The notes below the pieces were generated by a model. It ran no database searches, was not told where the DNA came from, and saw nothing but the letters and a program-made list of their open reading frames with translations. The translations under genes and the position numbers were made by a program. Below, piece after piece: positions 1-12,209 of a stretch of DNA of 64,000 nucleotides (positions are counted from its first letter, which is position 1; every line of letters starts with the position of its first letter). Source of the stretch: Blasia pusilla (Eukaryota > Marchantiophyta > Marchantiopsida > Blasiales); NCBI GenBank assembly GCA_050084515.1, contig CM114272.1:5518001-5582000 (forward strand), in the 5' to 3' direction.

Positions 1-1080
1 AGCTATGGGAAGAACTCCAAGTGTTATTGCTTTCTTGAGTGAGTGAGAAGTCTACCAAACTTGGAATTGGGTTGTAGCTAAGGAAGAGAGGGAGTATGAC
101 AACACTTGAGACTTAGAAAGTGGTTTACTGGTCTCGAGTAAGAGAACGTCATTGTATTGCGTGTAGGGGGATTTGCATAATTTTCATTGATGTGCGTGAT
201 ATAATCTGGTCTCCATCATCAAAATCTTTTCATGTTACTAAGTTTGAGCATTTAGAGATCCTTTTGAAAAAAATTCCTTCTATGACATGTATTTCCTAAT
301 CTTTGGAGTTTAAATAGCTTTGATCTCGTATTAAATTGCCATGCAAAAGTGTAAGAGTAAGAGCATTAAAAAAATTAACTGCACTCCATCCCATGAAAAC
401 CATACCTTGGTTTTATTAAATTTTTATTAAACTGAATGAGCTCCATGAAAATCATGCCTTAAGTTTTATTAAATTTTTATGAAACTGAATGAGGTAGAGA
501 GGTTCCAGCCTTTTAAATCAAGCATACATCCTAGTGCCACTATGGAGAATTAGTCCACTATGGAGTGTCTAATTAGTGACACAATTTAAGTAATACCTTA
601 TATGAATTGAAGCTCCATGGAAGGGCTTTTAGCATACATTGCTCCAAGTATAAGTGAAGTGGAGGATCGCACGTTCATCCTTACAAAAGAAGCGGCCAAT
701 GGAAATGAGTAAACAATTTTTTCCAAAAAAAATACAAATATTTCAATATCGAAAGCTCTAAGAATTTACGTTTCTTTTAATGTCCCTATAACCTCCCAAC
801 CAAGCCCACGGGTTACGTCCCTAGTGGGCTCCTACAATTTATTTTCTAAAGTCGTGAAATGGAAGATAAAAATGCTTAAGTAATGCAACCGAAATGCATA
901 CTTCTTACTAGGGCCGGATCCCACACGTCCCTATTTTTAAATCATATAGACACCTTGGAACCTTAGTACAATGTGCTTCCAAAAGTGGCATGTGCTCGTG
1001 GAGGTATCAGCCACAATATTCTTATAATGGATAGATGTATATAGGAAGGTAGAATAGCCATAGATCTCTTAGGGTACACT
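1..1080. other. AT-rich non-coding stretch, copy A
   Basis: No open frame or exon-like pattern is supported here. Two similar A/T-rich lines near 405 and 455 (a motif like ttttattaaatttttatta) form a short local repeat. The same stretch is present in copy B at 37435-38514. Confidence 0.5.
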
Positions 1081-1084
1081 TAAG

Positions 1085-1215
1085 TTGCTCCTCCGTTAGG
1101 GTTCACTTAATAAAGATCCCCCTCCGTTAGTACGAAGTAAGAACGGCTCAATAAACCGCTTAGTGAGTCCCCACTCTCCCTCTATTATCTCTCTCTGTCC
1201 CGCATTCATTTCAAA
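1085..1215 (+). promoter_or_regulatory. Promoter-like zone with telo-box and pyrimidine patch
   Basis: A telo-box (gttagggtt, 1095-1103, reverse complement of the plant AACCCTAAC motif) is followed by a strongly pyrimidine-rich patch at about 1168-1215, of the kind common around plant transcription starts. The zone lies just upstream of the minisatellite leader and the candidate gene at 2677. Plant telo-boxes are typical of promoters of growth-related genes. No clear TATA box is seen. The role is inferred from motif order only. The copy B equivalent is at 38519-38649. Confidence 0.35.
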
Positions 1216-1239
1216 CTCCGCCGCTCTCCCTCTTTCCCT

Positions 1240-2640
1240 CTCATTGCATTCCAGTGTCACTCTTTAGCTCCATCTCAAGAGTGAGACTCTCGTCGTTGCT
1301 CTCACCGATTTCTTGCATTCCAGTCTCACTCTTGAGCTCTATCTCACTGCAGTCCAGTCTCACGAGCTCCATCGAATTTGAAGCTTGGGTGAGTCTCCCT
1401 GGAACAGCTTGTGTCATGCCGTTCTAGCTTAGCTCCATGGCATTGAATATTGAAGTCGAGACTTGGGTAAGTCTGCCTGAATATTTTTTGTCATCTCTTT
1501 CTATCTCCATGGCATTGAATATTGAATTTGAGACTTGGGTTAGTCTCCCTGGAACATTTTTTCTTAGCTGTTGTTTCTTTTCAGCAGCGTCTCATTGAAT
1601 TCCAGAGTCGTCTTAGTCTCTATAGAAATATGTTGTCTAGTCTCTTGGGAGGCTCCATCTCATTGCATTCCAAACTTCCGTTAGTCTCACTCGAATATCT
1701 TGTCTCATTTCTTCTCTAACTAGTTCCATCTAATTTCATTCCAAACTTGTGTTAGTCTTACTGGAATATCTTGTCTCATCTCTTCTCTAACGAGTTCCAT
1801 CTCATTGCATTCCAAACTTGTGTCATTCGTACTGGAATATCTTGTCTCATCTCTTCTCTAACGAGTTTCATCTCATTGCATTCCAAACTTGTGTCTTTCT
1901 CACTGGAATACCTTGTCTCGTCTCTTCTCTTGCGAGTTTCATCTCATTGCATTCCAAACTTGTGTTAGCCTCAGTGTGGAATATCTCTTCCCATCTCTTA
2001 TCTTTGGAGCTTCATCAAATTGAATTTCAGACTTGTGTTAGTCTGGCTGGAAAATTTTCTCTCATCTCTTGTATTGCGAGGAGCTCCATCTGTTTGGATT
2101 CTACACTTTTCTTGTCTCCTTTTAATATCTTATTTAATGGCTTTGAGCTCCACTGCATTGGATTACAATCTTTTCTGGTCTACCTTTAATACCTTCTTTC
2201 CCAGCTTGTAGCTCCATCTCATTGCATTCCAGACTTGTGGTTTCTGTTAGTCTCCCCGTAATATCTTGTCTGAGCCCTTCTGTTGCGAGCTCCATCTTAT
2301 TTTCTGCTCTCTTGAATATCTTCTTTAGTCGCTTGCAGCTTTATCTAAACTTCTCTGGTCTCCATTGAATGTCTAATCTCGTGGTTTGAAGCTCCATCTC
2401 ATTGCACTCCATTCCAATCTTTTCCGATCTCCCTTGAATATCTTTATATCTTGCAGCTCCATCTCATTACATTCCATACTTGTGTTAGTCTGTTGCGGAA
2501 TATTTTGTCTCATCTCTTGCCACATCCATCTCAATTCTTCCCGAGCCCATCCCATTTCTTTCCAAACCTTTCTGTTCTAGCTTCAGTATCCTTGCTTGAA
2601 TAGCTCCATCTCATTGCGTACTTGTTTTGTCTACCAGGAA
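1240..2640. repeat. Degenerate 71-bp minisatellite, copy A
   Basis: A CT-rich unit containing tccatctcattgcattcc, an aacttgtgttagtct core and a gaatatcttgtctcatctct core is repeated head to tail. The ccaaac landmark recurs at 1670, 1741, 1812, 1883 and 1954, an exact 71-bp period; the outer units are more diverged and spacing drifts to about 73 bp. Because 71 is not a multiple of three, the short open frames across it (65-123 codons with repeated peptide words) are by-products of the repeat. It ends about 35 bases before the first ATG of the candidate gene, so it may be part of its leader or a 5' intron (a ctctcag acceptor lies at about 2653-2659). Confidence 0.9.
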
Positions 2641-2676
2641 TAGCAACTCTCACTCTCAGGTGATAAGGTAATAGAG

Positions 2677-4098
2677 ATGGCAGGTGGAGGTCCAGCGACC
2701 TATGACTTTCAGAGCCAAGAGCAACAGGTACGGTTTGATAAGGTTTTACTTTGGGTGTTGGTCTAATGTGGATTCTTGTGGATGCATCTACACTTATCCG
2801 CAAGTCTCATTTTTGTCATTTCCCTTTCCATAAATGACTCTTCACTCCCCATGGCAATTAGGAGAGCTTTAGGAGTAGAATATACCCTCCCGGGTATGGC
2901 TGCTATGGCTCTCCTTTCCTTGTATTTCTATCTACTCCTCATGGCTTTGAGCATAGCTTTTGTATATATTTTTTAAGCTTGGGCTCCATTGCATTTGCAT
3001 GATGGGCAAGTAGGAAAATAAATTACTCAATATTTCTACATCTCACTCTATGAGTCTACCCTCTTCTATTCACTGGGAAAAGCATTTCCGCTCTTTATGA
3101 TAGGGCCAGTGATATTTCCTGCGGTTTTCCTCTAAGCTAACATTTCCATAATGATGATTTCTTTCTCTCCACCTTATTTTATTCTATTGAACGCCAAGAG
3201 TACATCCCCGTTCATTTTAAATCCATTTGATTGTGGTGGTGGAAGATTACTCTACTCATTTATGCTTGAAACATTTCAGTTGTTTCTCTTTTAATTTATT
3301 AAATCTTCTGAAATTATCTAGGTTCATTCTGGTTTTGAAGTAGACTTACACTGAAATTGACATGAACTCTTGGTCAGGGGAGGGATAGGGAGCCACAATT
3401 TGAATGGGTTGTGATTAAGAATCCACCTTATGGCAAGGAAGGAACAAAAGAAGGTATACTGGGCAAGGAAGAGGTGGTGGGTGAGTGATTATCCTCTCCT
3501 CACACAAGAGTTTACACTAGATTTAGATCATATACGTGTGATTTGATTTGATCGGCCTAGTATTGAGATGCATACATTTATCTTCAATAGACATTCCAAA
3601 TTATATAATTTTCTTCTCTGAATTTTTCACATAAAATGCCAGAGTGAGGGCCTTAACTTTTGTTATCATAAGTTTGGTTACGATGATGTAGTTCTTGTTG
3701 ATTTCACTTGAGTCAAAGAATGACTTGGTGGCATATAAGCTTTCATAGTGTACGTGTTATCTCATCCATATTTCCCTTTTGGGTGAATCTCAGGAGAACC
3801 GGTCATCAAAGTGGAGGATCTCTGGAAACATGAAAAAGAAATTTGTGCTCAGAATATCGCATTTGAGAACCCATTCCCAGCTATCAATGGCAATGCTGAT
3901 CCAAGTTCAGATGTTACAATGGGCACATCATTTCCCCCAACTCCTCAAAGGAGAAGAATATCAGGTAACTATGAACGACGAAGGAGCAGCTCCTGCCCTC
4001 CTGTGATACAAACACCACTTTCTTCTCTAACTATACCACTTGCGTACCCACCACTCAAGTATCCCATAAACCATCCAAAACGCCTTATGTTGAATTGA
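2677..4098 (+). CDS. Candidate three-exon gene of unknown function, copy A
   Basis: I do not recognise this gene. Proposed exons are 2677-2727, 3378-3453 and 3794-4098. All junctions are GT..AG (donor gtacgg at 2728, acceptor tggtcag ending 3377, donor gtatac at 3454, acceptor atctcag ending 3793), and the reading frame is kept across both introns (phases 0 and 1). The product would be about 143 residues, beginning MAGGGPATYDF. The middle exon contains EWVVIKNPPYGKEG. The last exon carries a proline/arginine/serine-rich stretch (PPTPQRRRIS, RRSSSCPP) that resembles a phosphorylation-prone linker. No signal peptide or membrane segment is seen. An alternative end uses a donor at 3967 (gtaact). 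In-frame splicing across three exons is the main support; expression is unknown. Confidence 0.45.
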
Positions 4099-7000
4099 CC
4101 CTCCCACCAAATGCTAGAATAATTATTTCTAAGTTTTGTCCCCCAAAAGAACTTGGCACATTTTGGTGAGCTCCAAGAAAAAGGAGATGTTACAAGTTCT
4201 AGTATAAACTCTCTTAAGCTCCTAGGCTAAGAAAACATTAATTCTAACCTACTGCTATGGAAACACATAAAAATATTGTCAGAGCATAGATTTGGTAAAG
4301 CTCTAGAAGAAGGACCATTCTTTACACCGCGTGTGTTCCCCATAATTTTGTGAAATGTTTATTCTCTGGTTATTCTCATGAGTATGAAACTACGCTTCAA
4401 TTTACACTTTACCTTGGTTTGGTTTTAGATAGTGTCTGAATAAAGTTAAAAGGTCCACCTTTAGTTTGCTGAGTTGAGTGTTGAGTTTTGAGTTGTGTTA
4501 AGCCGCAAATGTAGAAACTACTATGCTAAAATCATGAAATTCCATAAATGTGTGCTGCATGATCTCATAAAATTTTCTATTCCATATTTCCAACTGTTGA
4601 GGAGAATAATATCATAAAATTTAAAGCTTAAGTTCTCAAAAGAAAAGAAAAAAGTCACAAAGCTTTTCAAATCAACTGAAGTAATTAAATTCTTAGAAAT
4701 GGCAAGCAAAAAATTCTCTACTTCCGATCAATTGGTTCATAAACGGAAATTTATCATTCACAGATTGTGGAAATTATTTACAAAATGATGATCCAAAGGA
4801 GTTCAGTAGCTAGCTCACAAAATCTTGTTGGACTGACTCGAAAAAAAAAAATAATCAGTGGGTTATATATACAAAAACCAAATTTGAATTTTTTTTTGAA
4901 GTGCCTGAAAGAACACTATCTTGAAAGAAGATCAAGTGTGTTGTGGCAATCCACGTGAATTTCTGTGGAACTTTCTTCGCTTAGCTACATCACCACCAAA
5001 GTCTCTTCAGTATCCCTATAATTGGAGAAAATTCTATTTCAGATTACCCACGGAAATAGTGGTAAGGATGGTGGAGCTCGGTTATGCAAAACCAGTGCAT
5101 ATAAGGAGGGCAAGGCTTTTGCATATCAGCGCTCTACAATCCAAACCAGTAGAGATACAGCTTGTGATTCATGTTCCAACGCCAATCACGTATCAAGGAA
5201 AATCCCATCTACAAAACAATCCAAGAAAATATTGTGCACAATCAGCTTTTAGAAATTTTTTATGTGTGCTACGTTACACATGGGTAAAAGTTAGTCCAAA
5301 CACCAGTTTCAAATGCAGAGCAAAAATGGAAGAAATAAGTGAGACTAGGTATTAAGTAATTAGCCTACTAATGCCCCCACCACTTCCATATGAATAAAAT
5401 CCGCGAAAAATTTATATACCTAGCATGCAGCTCAATGAATGCTAAATCATGTTTGGAAACCACAAGCTTCTTCATGACAAGATACGTATTGTGCCACTAA
5501 AGCTACATTACTGTCTAACCTGTTTCCAAATATTTTTTAAATTTTCGGCAAGTTTCAGAGAAAGATACCAAGTTTGGTCCATGTCATTGGTGGGCATAGA
5601 AGCATCTTAAAAAGGAGATCACGTAAGGCAAAGAAGGAAGAATGAAAGGGGAAAGAAGATTGAAAACTTTGGATAAACCTTCGTATAAGATATGTTCAAA
5701 ATTTAAAAAAGGTACAAAATATCTCAGCTCCATCTTTCAATCCTTTTTTTTCCTTTCTTGCTTCAGTTTGGTTTGGTAGATATTAGTACGCAATTGGGGC
5801 TCCATTTGGCATAGTTTGTTCCACGAAAATATGTCAGTTGGAGTCCGTGAGAGTCGAGCTTTCAGTTAAAGAATTTAACAAGTATCTTTCAAAAATGTAA
5901 ACCAAACCAAGCACTTTCTGAGGTTCCTTTATTTTATCAGATTTCATTAAACGCATCTTTGCCTCTGCTCCATTCAGTAGCATAAAACTTGTGTTTAAGC
6001 TTCTAATGGCCACATTGTTATTTACCCAGCCAGTCATTGTTGGTGCGCACCTTTTACTTGGTGCATCTGAAGATATTTTGAGCTTCAACTTTCAACCCAT
6101 TTCTAGGCCTATGCATAGTAGAATCACCTCACCAAGGAATATATTCAAAGAAATAAGTAAGGAGCAATGGTATGAGCAATCGGACTTTGAAAATCACAAG
6201 CTGTGTGTTATAGAAACCTATGATGGAAACCACATGCAGCTGGAAGGTATACTCACGAGTCACGTCCAATAAGAAAAACATTTTGCTCAAATGTGGCAGA
6301 AAATCAAAGGTCTATATATTTAGACTCCTTGGGAAACATACTGCAAACAGAGAAAACCTGTGTGAGATTACAGAATTTCAATTTCATATCTTGAGAAACA
6401 GATAGGAGCATTATTTGTGGGACAAGGGGTTTTAGTAACTTGGAAGTATATGTAGAACCAATATGCTCACAACATTACCTAATCTAACATCAATGCTCTC
6501 TACTAATCTTGCCTAAAAGAAGCATTCGCATTGATGGATTTCATACGTGAGACTAAGGCTTTCAATGGGTTGAAATGAAACTAATCTAAGACGAAAAAGA
6601 CCTCATCACACCACTCAGACAAATTTTGAGAAGTGGATGCTCATCCTTTGCAGGGGGAAAACCTCCAGGTCTCTATAAAAGCTAGAGATATACGAGCAAA
6701 GAAGGCATTGCGATCGACTTGCACTACACACCCTAAATGCCCTACAGCAGATTTCATTCCCAAAAGACTTTATATTGTGATACTCCTTTGGTGGTATAAA
6801 GTTAAAGTCGTAGTTGCAAGGTGTAGCCCATACAGATCCAGAAGATTGCCTCCTCAAGATTCGCTCTGTCGTCCATCTTCAGAACCCTAAAAAGGTTTCG
6901 GTTGTGAGATTCTTGACACGACAAAACAACCATTCAGATCACCAAAATTATTTGAATATGAAGCTAGGAAAAAGGAAAAGTGACTAGATCCATAGCTCTT

Positions 7001-7200
7001 CAGTTCACAGCCTTACACACGGACAAACATTTAGAGTGTGGATTTGACTGCTTCGAAATCTTGAGTCAGCTTCTTTCTTGCATATGGCTGCCAGAGCGTA
7101 TCCTTTCTCCAGAACGCCCACATAAAAGTTCAGCCTAGAATGTAGAAGTGCGTGGACCATTCAAATTAAACTGAAACCAAAAACCATGAAAGACACTACT
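4099..7200. other. Region with unassigned exon-like islands, copy A
   Basis: No complete gene could be assembled. Islands that look coding are: plus 5043-5252, after a tatttcag acceptor, open to a stop and containing GKDGGARLCKTSAYKEG; plus 6107-6246, between a tttctag acceptor and a gtatac donor, containing KEQWYEQSDFENHKL; and minus 5915-6066, between a tcttcag acceptor and a gtgctt donor, containing MTGWVNNNVAIRSLNTSF. The plus and minus islands overlap partly and cannot both be real exons of one transcript. Copy B has one extra A in the first island (near 42521), which breaks the frame there. These may be remnants of a gene, or exons of one whose model I cannot close. Confidence 0.25.
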
Positions 7201-7651
7201 TCACAAAGCTATTGCCTACCTCCTGCTATGCTTTCAATACTCGGGGGGCCAGGAGACTCCATGTGTATATCCGCTGCGAGCTACCGTTAGTGCTATGACG
7301 CGACTCTCTCTGCGACCATGCTACTTTGGATTCTTGAGACCTGCTGAAGCTCCATCTCTGGAGTTCCATCTCTCTCGATCGATCCGCATGTGACTTGGGA
7401 GTCAAGCCAAAGTCGGTCCGTTCTCTTGAGAGCGGAAGAGTTTGCTCGAATACTCCAACGAGATGATGGCCAACTTCTAATCCAGATTAACGTGGAATTT
7501 TCTGCCCTTTTTCGAGACATTAGTCCCTAATCTTCCGTCTCTAGCTAACCGAGCTTGGTTTGGAGACACTAATCCGGTTATTAGGATAGTCGCACGCACC
7601 CTCCGACCACTCCACTCTTCCGCAGCAGCCGTTCGTGCCCCTTTGGAAACG

Positions 7652-7993
7652 CACGTGTGCTCGGATGATGCCAATCTGTAAGACTGTAGTGACTTCGATT
7701 CGCTCGTGACAAGGATCATGACAGTTCACTTGAGTGAACTGCGCATCCGCACTATCAACGTGGACACACTTGGCTGGAAGACCTGTATACCGGCGGTTTC
7801 TCCCCAGACTCGACGGTCCTGGTGGCCGAGGATACCGTCCACCGTGGCCCAACTGCTCACGTGGAACTGACCTCATTAGCAGTCTCACCATTACTCGTGG
7901 CTTCGGACACGTCCATCCCGGCTAACCGCTGACGTGGACCTGTTCTCCTGGCCACGAATACCGTCCACCACGGCTAAACTGCTGACGTGGAAC
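7652..7993. promoter_or_regulatory. G-box and ACGTGG motif cluster, copy A
   Basis: This GC-richer island holds a canonical G-box cacgtg at 7652-7657 and three further ACGTGG sites: cacgtgg at 7858-7864, gacgtgg at 7931-7937 and gacgtgg at 7984-7990. The last three sit inside a degenerate direct repeat whose units share a taccgtccacc word (or a remnant of it) followed by an aactgct/aaccgct word and the ACGTGGA(A/C)C site. ACGTG cores bind plant bZIP and bHLH factors. No gene start can be tied to the cluster with confidence. It is repeated at 45071-45412. Confidence 0.35.
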
Positions 7994-8266
7994 GATGCGC
8001 ATGAGCTTAGCGGCAGAGTTACGGATGACCTGGATCTGCCTGGAACTGACAGTGGGTGGGTCAGGTAAATGACCAGGGGTTTAGCCACACAAATAGCTAC
8101 AACGGCATCACTCTTGAGTAAAGGATAATCTACCCTTTAAAGGCATTTTCCTAGAATAAATGAGTATATCCTCACAATAATCCGCTTTCAAAGATAACTG
8201 TGAATGGATCATGCGGATAATATTCTTCTCGGAAGCATCTACGGGGACTTGGAGGCTTTTAACGCA

Positions 8267-8296
8267 TATAATGGTTTTATGTGAAAAACCATTATA
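8267..8296. repeat. 12-bp stem hairpin, copy A
   Basis: tataatggtttt and its exact complement aaaaccattata flank a 6-base spacer (atgtga). It lies in AT-rich non-coding DNA just after the GC-richer island. The same hairpin is at 45686-45715. It could be the end of a small decayed element, but no partner terminus was found. Confidence 0.6.
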
Positions 8297-8399
8297 TATG
8301 TTAATATAAATATTTTTCACGTAAAGGTATGATAACTCGGCTTTCTTTTCTATTTTCATAGAAAATCTTAATATATTACTGAACATAAATGTGAGAAGG

Positions 8400-10620
8400 A
8401 AACTTTGTGCTCTAATGGGAGAACTAATCGTATAAAGAAAGCATTCTTCTTCTATTGTCTATTTTTTTTTCATATTTTTCTCTTAACTTGGGGGTCTATA
8501 TACATTCATAGAGAGACTTATGGGAAAACAGTGTTGTTCATATAAATCAAATCCCAAATAAAGAAAATAAACATCGTGCTAAAACTCTTCCAGAAATGGC
8601 CTAAGAAGGGCTATGTTTGTTTAGTTGGAGGTTAGAAAACTTTAAGAGATGGAGAATAGAAGGTAAAACGTGTTGGGGAAGAGAGCATGTCTCATTGTTC
8701 AATTCTTGAAATAAACATGAAATTTTCTAATCGACCAAATGTGTTTAAGTGAGATATATTTTTATAAGAATAAGTATTGAAGAGTGGGGGAGATATCTAA
8801 CTTTGACTCGCAAGAGAAAAACTTGGTGGGAGAGGAATAAGTTTCAATCGGGTAGGATTAACTAGGTAAATTAGTTAATTATTTTTTATATCTTTTTTTA
8901 TATTATACCAAATGAAATTAAATTTGGGCATTAGTGAAATTAGCGTAAATCCAAACAGATTATACAAACCAGTGTGAAAAACTGATTCTTTAAGTGAAAG
9001 AAGGCCAAGAACAAATATGGTACAAGAAAGGTTCTCCATGACTACAAATATAAATGAATCTCTAATAAACTACAAATATACAACCTAAAAAAAATTCAAG
9101 GCCCACTCTTAATAAAATTCTTGATAAATTCAAAACTTTTGGTTGGATATCTTATCATATACACACCCTCTCTATTTTCCCATGTGGAAAAGAAAACTTC
9201 AATACTCCCTTTTTTAGATAATTTCCCAAAAATTCTACACCCATAATTATATGAATACTAAATTTAATCTTACTATTAATCAAAAGAATTCAAATTCAAT
9301 ACAATAGCATTGCATCATGGATTCCTTAAAGGGTGTGATCTAATGAATATGAGCTTGAAGTAAACATCATAGGTGTATAATTTCTTCTTTATATCTTCCT
9401 TTTTCCTTGTGTTCATAAATTATCCTTTTATAATGGTTTGTAAAAGATCTAGAATACACCCAACTATCATCATTTGAGAAGAAATATACACACAAGATAG
9501 TAGGTAAAATTAAAACTACTAAGGATCCCTATAGGTTTCATTATAATATATTTTCTCTCCAAAAGTCATTTGAAAATACATCTATATGACTTTATATCCC
9601 ATGTATATCAAATTATTATGCGCTTTGTATGACTATCCATCAACATAATTATATTTTAAGATCTATCCATACCAAGAATTCTAACAAATCTATACATGAA
9701 TGATTAAACATACACTAATTAATCCCTAGTTGATAGTGATGTCCTTCTAACTCAATCTACATATTCTAAATTTATTTTTTCTAAGATGAGGAGGTCAGGT
9801 AGTATGTTACTCTATCACGCATAAGCACAAGGTTTTGAATACACCATCCATTTGGAAAAATTTAAACTAGAAACCCGAATATCTCTTGAATTTTCTTTAA
9901 AAATTCCATATTCAATATTCTATTGAACATTGATTCAATGTTATTTGGGAAGCTATGTATCAAAACTATATACATCTGCAATAAAGCTTGCATCCTTGTT
10001 GAATGTATGTCAATCTTTTGTAGATTGATTAGCATTACGAACTTATCCCTAAGAGGACTAGAATCATGACCGCACCCTCACACATGTATAGCATACATTT
10101 TAATCCTATAAGAACCACCATGCTAAAATCGGATAAACACTCCCATAACTTCAAGAGATGACATTGTATATAGTTTTGTATGGTCTTTCCATACGGTATT
10201 GTCACAAACCTCACAGAGGGACTACTAATGGCACAACATATAACAAACTTTCCAAGATTGTTAAGTGTTGTCTTATGAAGATAGATATAATTGCTAAGAT
10301 AAAATACTTAGATATGTGAAGAAACATATTTTGGCTAAGATAAAATATTTGAATACGTTATCTAGAACTATCCCCTTCAATTACGGCAAACCTTAAAGTG
10401 ATGAGGTTAAGAAATAGATAAGTTCTTGAATATCATGGGAAAATCTCTTAAATAGTTCTTCCCATACTTAAGCCTTCATTCATACTTCTAGGCCAAGATC
10501 AAATATCTCAAGTATTTCATGATGAATAGTTGATTTAAAATCTACAAGAAATAAGGTGGCAAGGATGGGTATTGATTAAAACATCAATCCATATCAAAAA
10601 AATGGAAATTTTAGGTCCTA
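8400..10620. other. AT-rich tract without genes, copy A
   Basis: No open frame of note and no exon pattern is seen on either strand. Given the integrase remnant immediately to the right on the minus strand, at least part of this tract is probably the rest of a decayed LTR retrotransposon that has lost all frames. Copy B equivalent: about 45819-48040. Confidence 0.4.
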
Positions 10621-10629
10621 ATTCTGTAA

Positions 10630-10985
10630 TTTTCCTCTATGGAGTCCAATGGCATACTTTTGCAATACTCTCTTGAATCATCATTTTGAACTCTCTCTAC
10701 CAAACCAAACCATGTGCACTTTGAATGATCTTGAGAATTCATATGATGATATACGAACATGTAGTCATGTAAGGCTTGAAAGTCATCTTAGCTCAACTTA
10801 GCAACCTTGTCTATTAAAACCTTTAGTGATACGCCAAAATAACTCAATACTCAATCGAAAATATATAACTTACTCCCTTCTTTATTATCTATGCAAATGC
10901 TACCAATTCAATTAATTTGAAGAAGTGCTCCACCATAACCAATGCATATTGGCTATGCTTGTCAATGGTAAGGACCTCCAAAGTA
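10630..10985 (-). pseudogene. Decayed Ty3-type integrase core, copy A
   Basis: Read on the minus strand from about 10977 downward, the frame gives a stretch with VLTIDKHSQYALVMVEHF followed by a KLIELVAFA-like run. This matches the layout of the first catalytic-Asp region of Ty3/gypsy integrases (an ID..S.Y.LV.V..F.KW.EL pattern). About 200 bases further on, with frame breaks, comes a stretch resembling the DH(P/S)x..G..ER.Q part that includes the catalytic Glu region. Many stops and shifts make it dead. It belongs to a different lineage from the chromovirus in this window and is closest to the remnant at 62136-64000. The call rests on residue patterns only. Confidence 0.6.
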
Positions 10986-11016
10986 TAAACTTCAATGATA
11001 TTATATTAATTCTATT

Positions 11017-11044
11017 ATGCTCCAACATATATATGTTGGAGCAT
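11017..11044. repeat. Perfect 28-bp palindrome, copy A
   Basis: The half-site atgctccaacatat is followed directly by its exact reverse complement with no spacer. It is kept unchanged in copy B at 48438-48465. It lies upstream, in minus-strand sense, of the decayed integrase. The function is unknown; a short perfect palindrome in AT-rich DNA can arise by chance or as a transposon insertion footprint. Confidence 0.85.
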
Positions 11045-11759
11045 TGAAAAATGCTCATCCTAATATAAGCTATATATCCAAATAAAAACTACTCAAACCA
11101 TGCCATCAATTCTAGACCTAAAGCAAACTATACCTTCATTCCAAAATGAACCAATTCCTACTAAGCGTGTCTCACCAAGTGTGTTTACAACAAAGAATGA
11201 GGCGCCATCTACACTCGATCATCCTCCTACACTCGAAAAAATATGCTTCCAATCCCACTTGAACCTTCTAACATGTTGTTGAACTTATTAAGCTCTTTAC
11301 CATCCATTCGACTTACTATGATGCCAATATGCAAGTATTGCAAGACCATGTGATCATCATGGATGTTTGACTTACTATCAAATCATCACTAGCCTTCAGA
11401 TCTAAGGACTCACCCTCCAATCTCCCTCCTAAAGTGGATATCTTCTATTGCCCTAATAGAGCCATAAACACATAAAGATAAATATATGCATTATATGCTT
11501 ATTGCCATTGTGGGTTGCAATCTCATCGCATTGGCTCATGTATTTGCTACGACTCAATCCGTATGTATCTTGTTTTATATTATGAATGATAGACAACATA
11601 AAAATTATTCTTCTAAGAATAGATAGTCCATCTACAAAGATTTATGTCACATGAGATTGATAAGAGCAAGTTTCTATTTCGTTTCGGCTCATTTAGATCC
11701 ATATTGAGAAACTTACTATTTTAGATAAATACCATTTTGAGTATATGGTCGATTTTCTA

Positions 11760-11870
11760 TTTTTCATAAGTAATCCTTGACCTCCTACATCAAGTCAAGA
11801 GCCAAGGAGGTGACTTGGGAGCATAGGTTACCATGGAGAGAGCTTGAAAGCTCATTCTCTCTTTGTTGAA
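11760..11870 (+). other. Possible end of another decayed retroelement, copy A
   Basis: A short plus-strand stretch (about 11793-11846) reads SRAKEVTWEHRLPWREL, whose EVTWE word resembles the tail of plant Ty3 integrase/chromodomain regions. It is only a word match, in an otherwise non-coding tract, and runs opposite to the integrase remnant at 10630-10985. Confidence 0.2.
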
Positions 11871-12204
11871 TCTCTTAGCATGAGGCAGCGAAGCTATGGT
11901 CCCTTGCTTTGTAAGTGTAACCCAAACCTCTCATGAGGAGAATGGGTTTGGTTTGACATTGAGAGAGAGTGCATACATTTGAGAACTATGGTGTTGGAGA
12001 GAGATTGGATCTTGATTTACAAAAAGAGAATGAGAGATATTTTGGTGCTTCTTGTCTCGTTGTTTGGATACCATGAGTTAGCATGGATCGTGTGTGTTTA
12101 TATGTGTGTTCATTGATAACGATGTATGTTGTGTAGCAATGTGTATGCGCACGATATTTACTTTGAACGTTTGAAGAATACATCATTTGAGGGATTGATG
12201 ATAA

Positions 12205-12209
12205 GTGTG
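12205..12209. repeat. 5-bp target site duplication, left, element A
   Basis: gtgtg directly precedes the 5' LTR. The matching gtgtg follows the 3' LTR at 19565-19569, but with nine extra bases (ttgtgaaaa) between it and the LTR. In copy B the same pentamer abuts both outer LTRs exactly (49625-49629 and 61887-61891). Five bases is the usual target duplication for Ty3-type integrases. Confidence 0.85.

Noticed and set aside
1670-2025. CRISPR-like array
   Set aside because: The regular 71-bp spacing is a continuous degenerate tandem repeat without distinct spacers, in plant nuclear DNA.
1522-2211. Several overlapping open frames of 60-123 codons with repeated peptide words
   Set aside because: They are produced by the 71-bp minisatellite read in shifting frames and have no independent coding evidence.
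11100-11282. 60-codon frame starting MPSILDLKQTIPSF
   Set aside because: It lies in the decayed-element tract, has no splice support, and copy B ends it early with a TAA near 48672.
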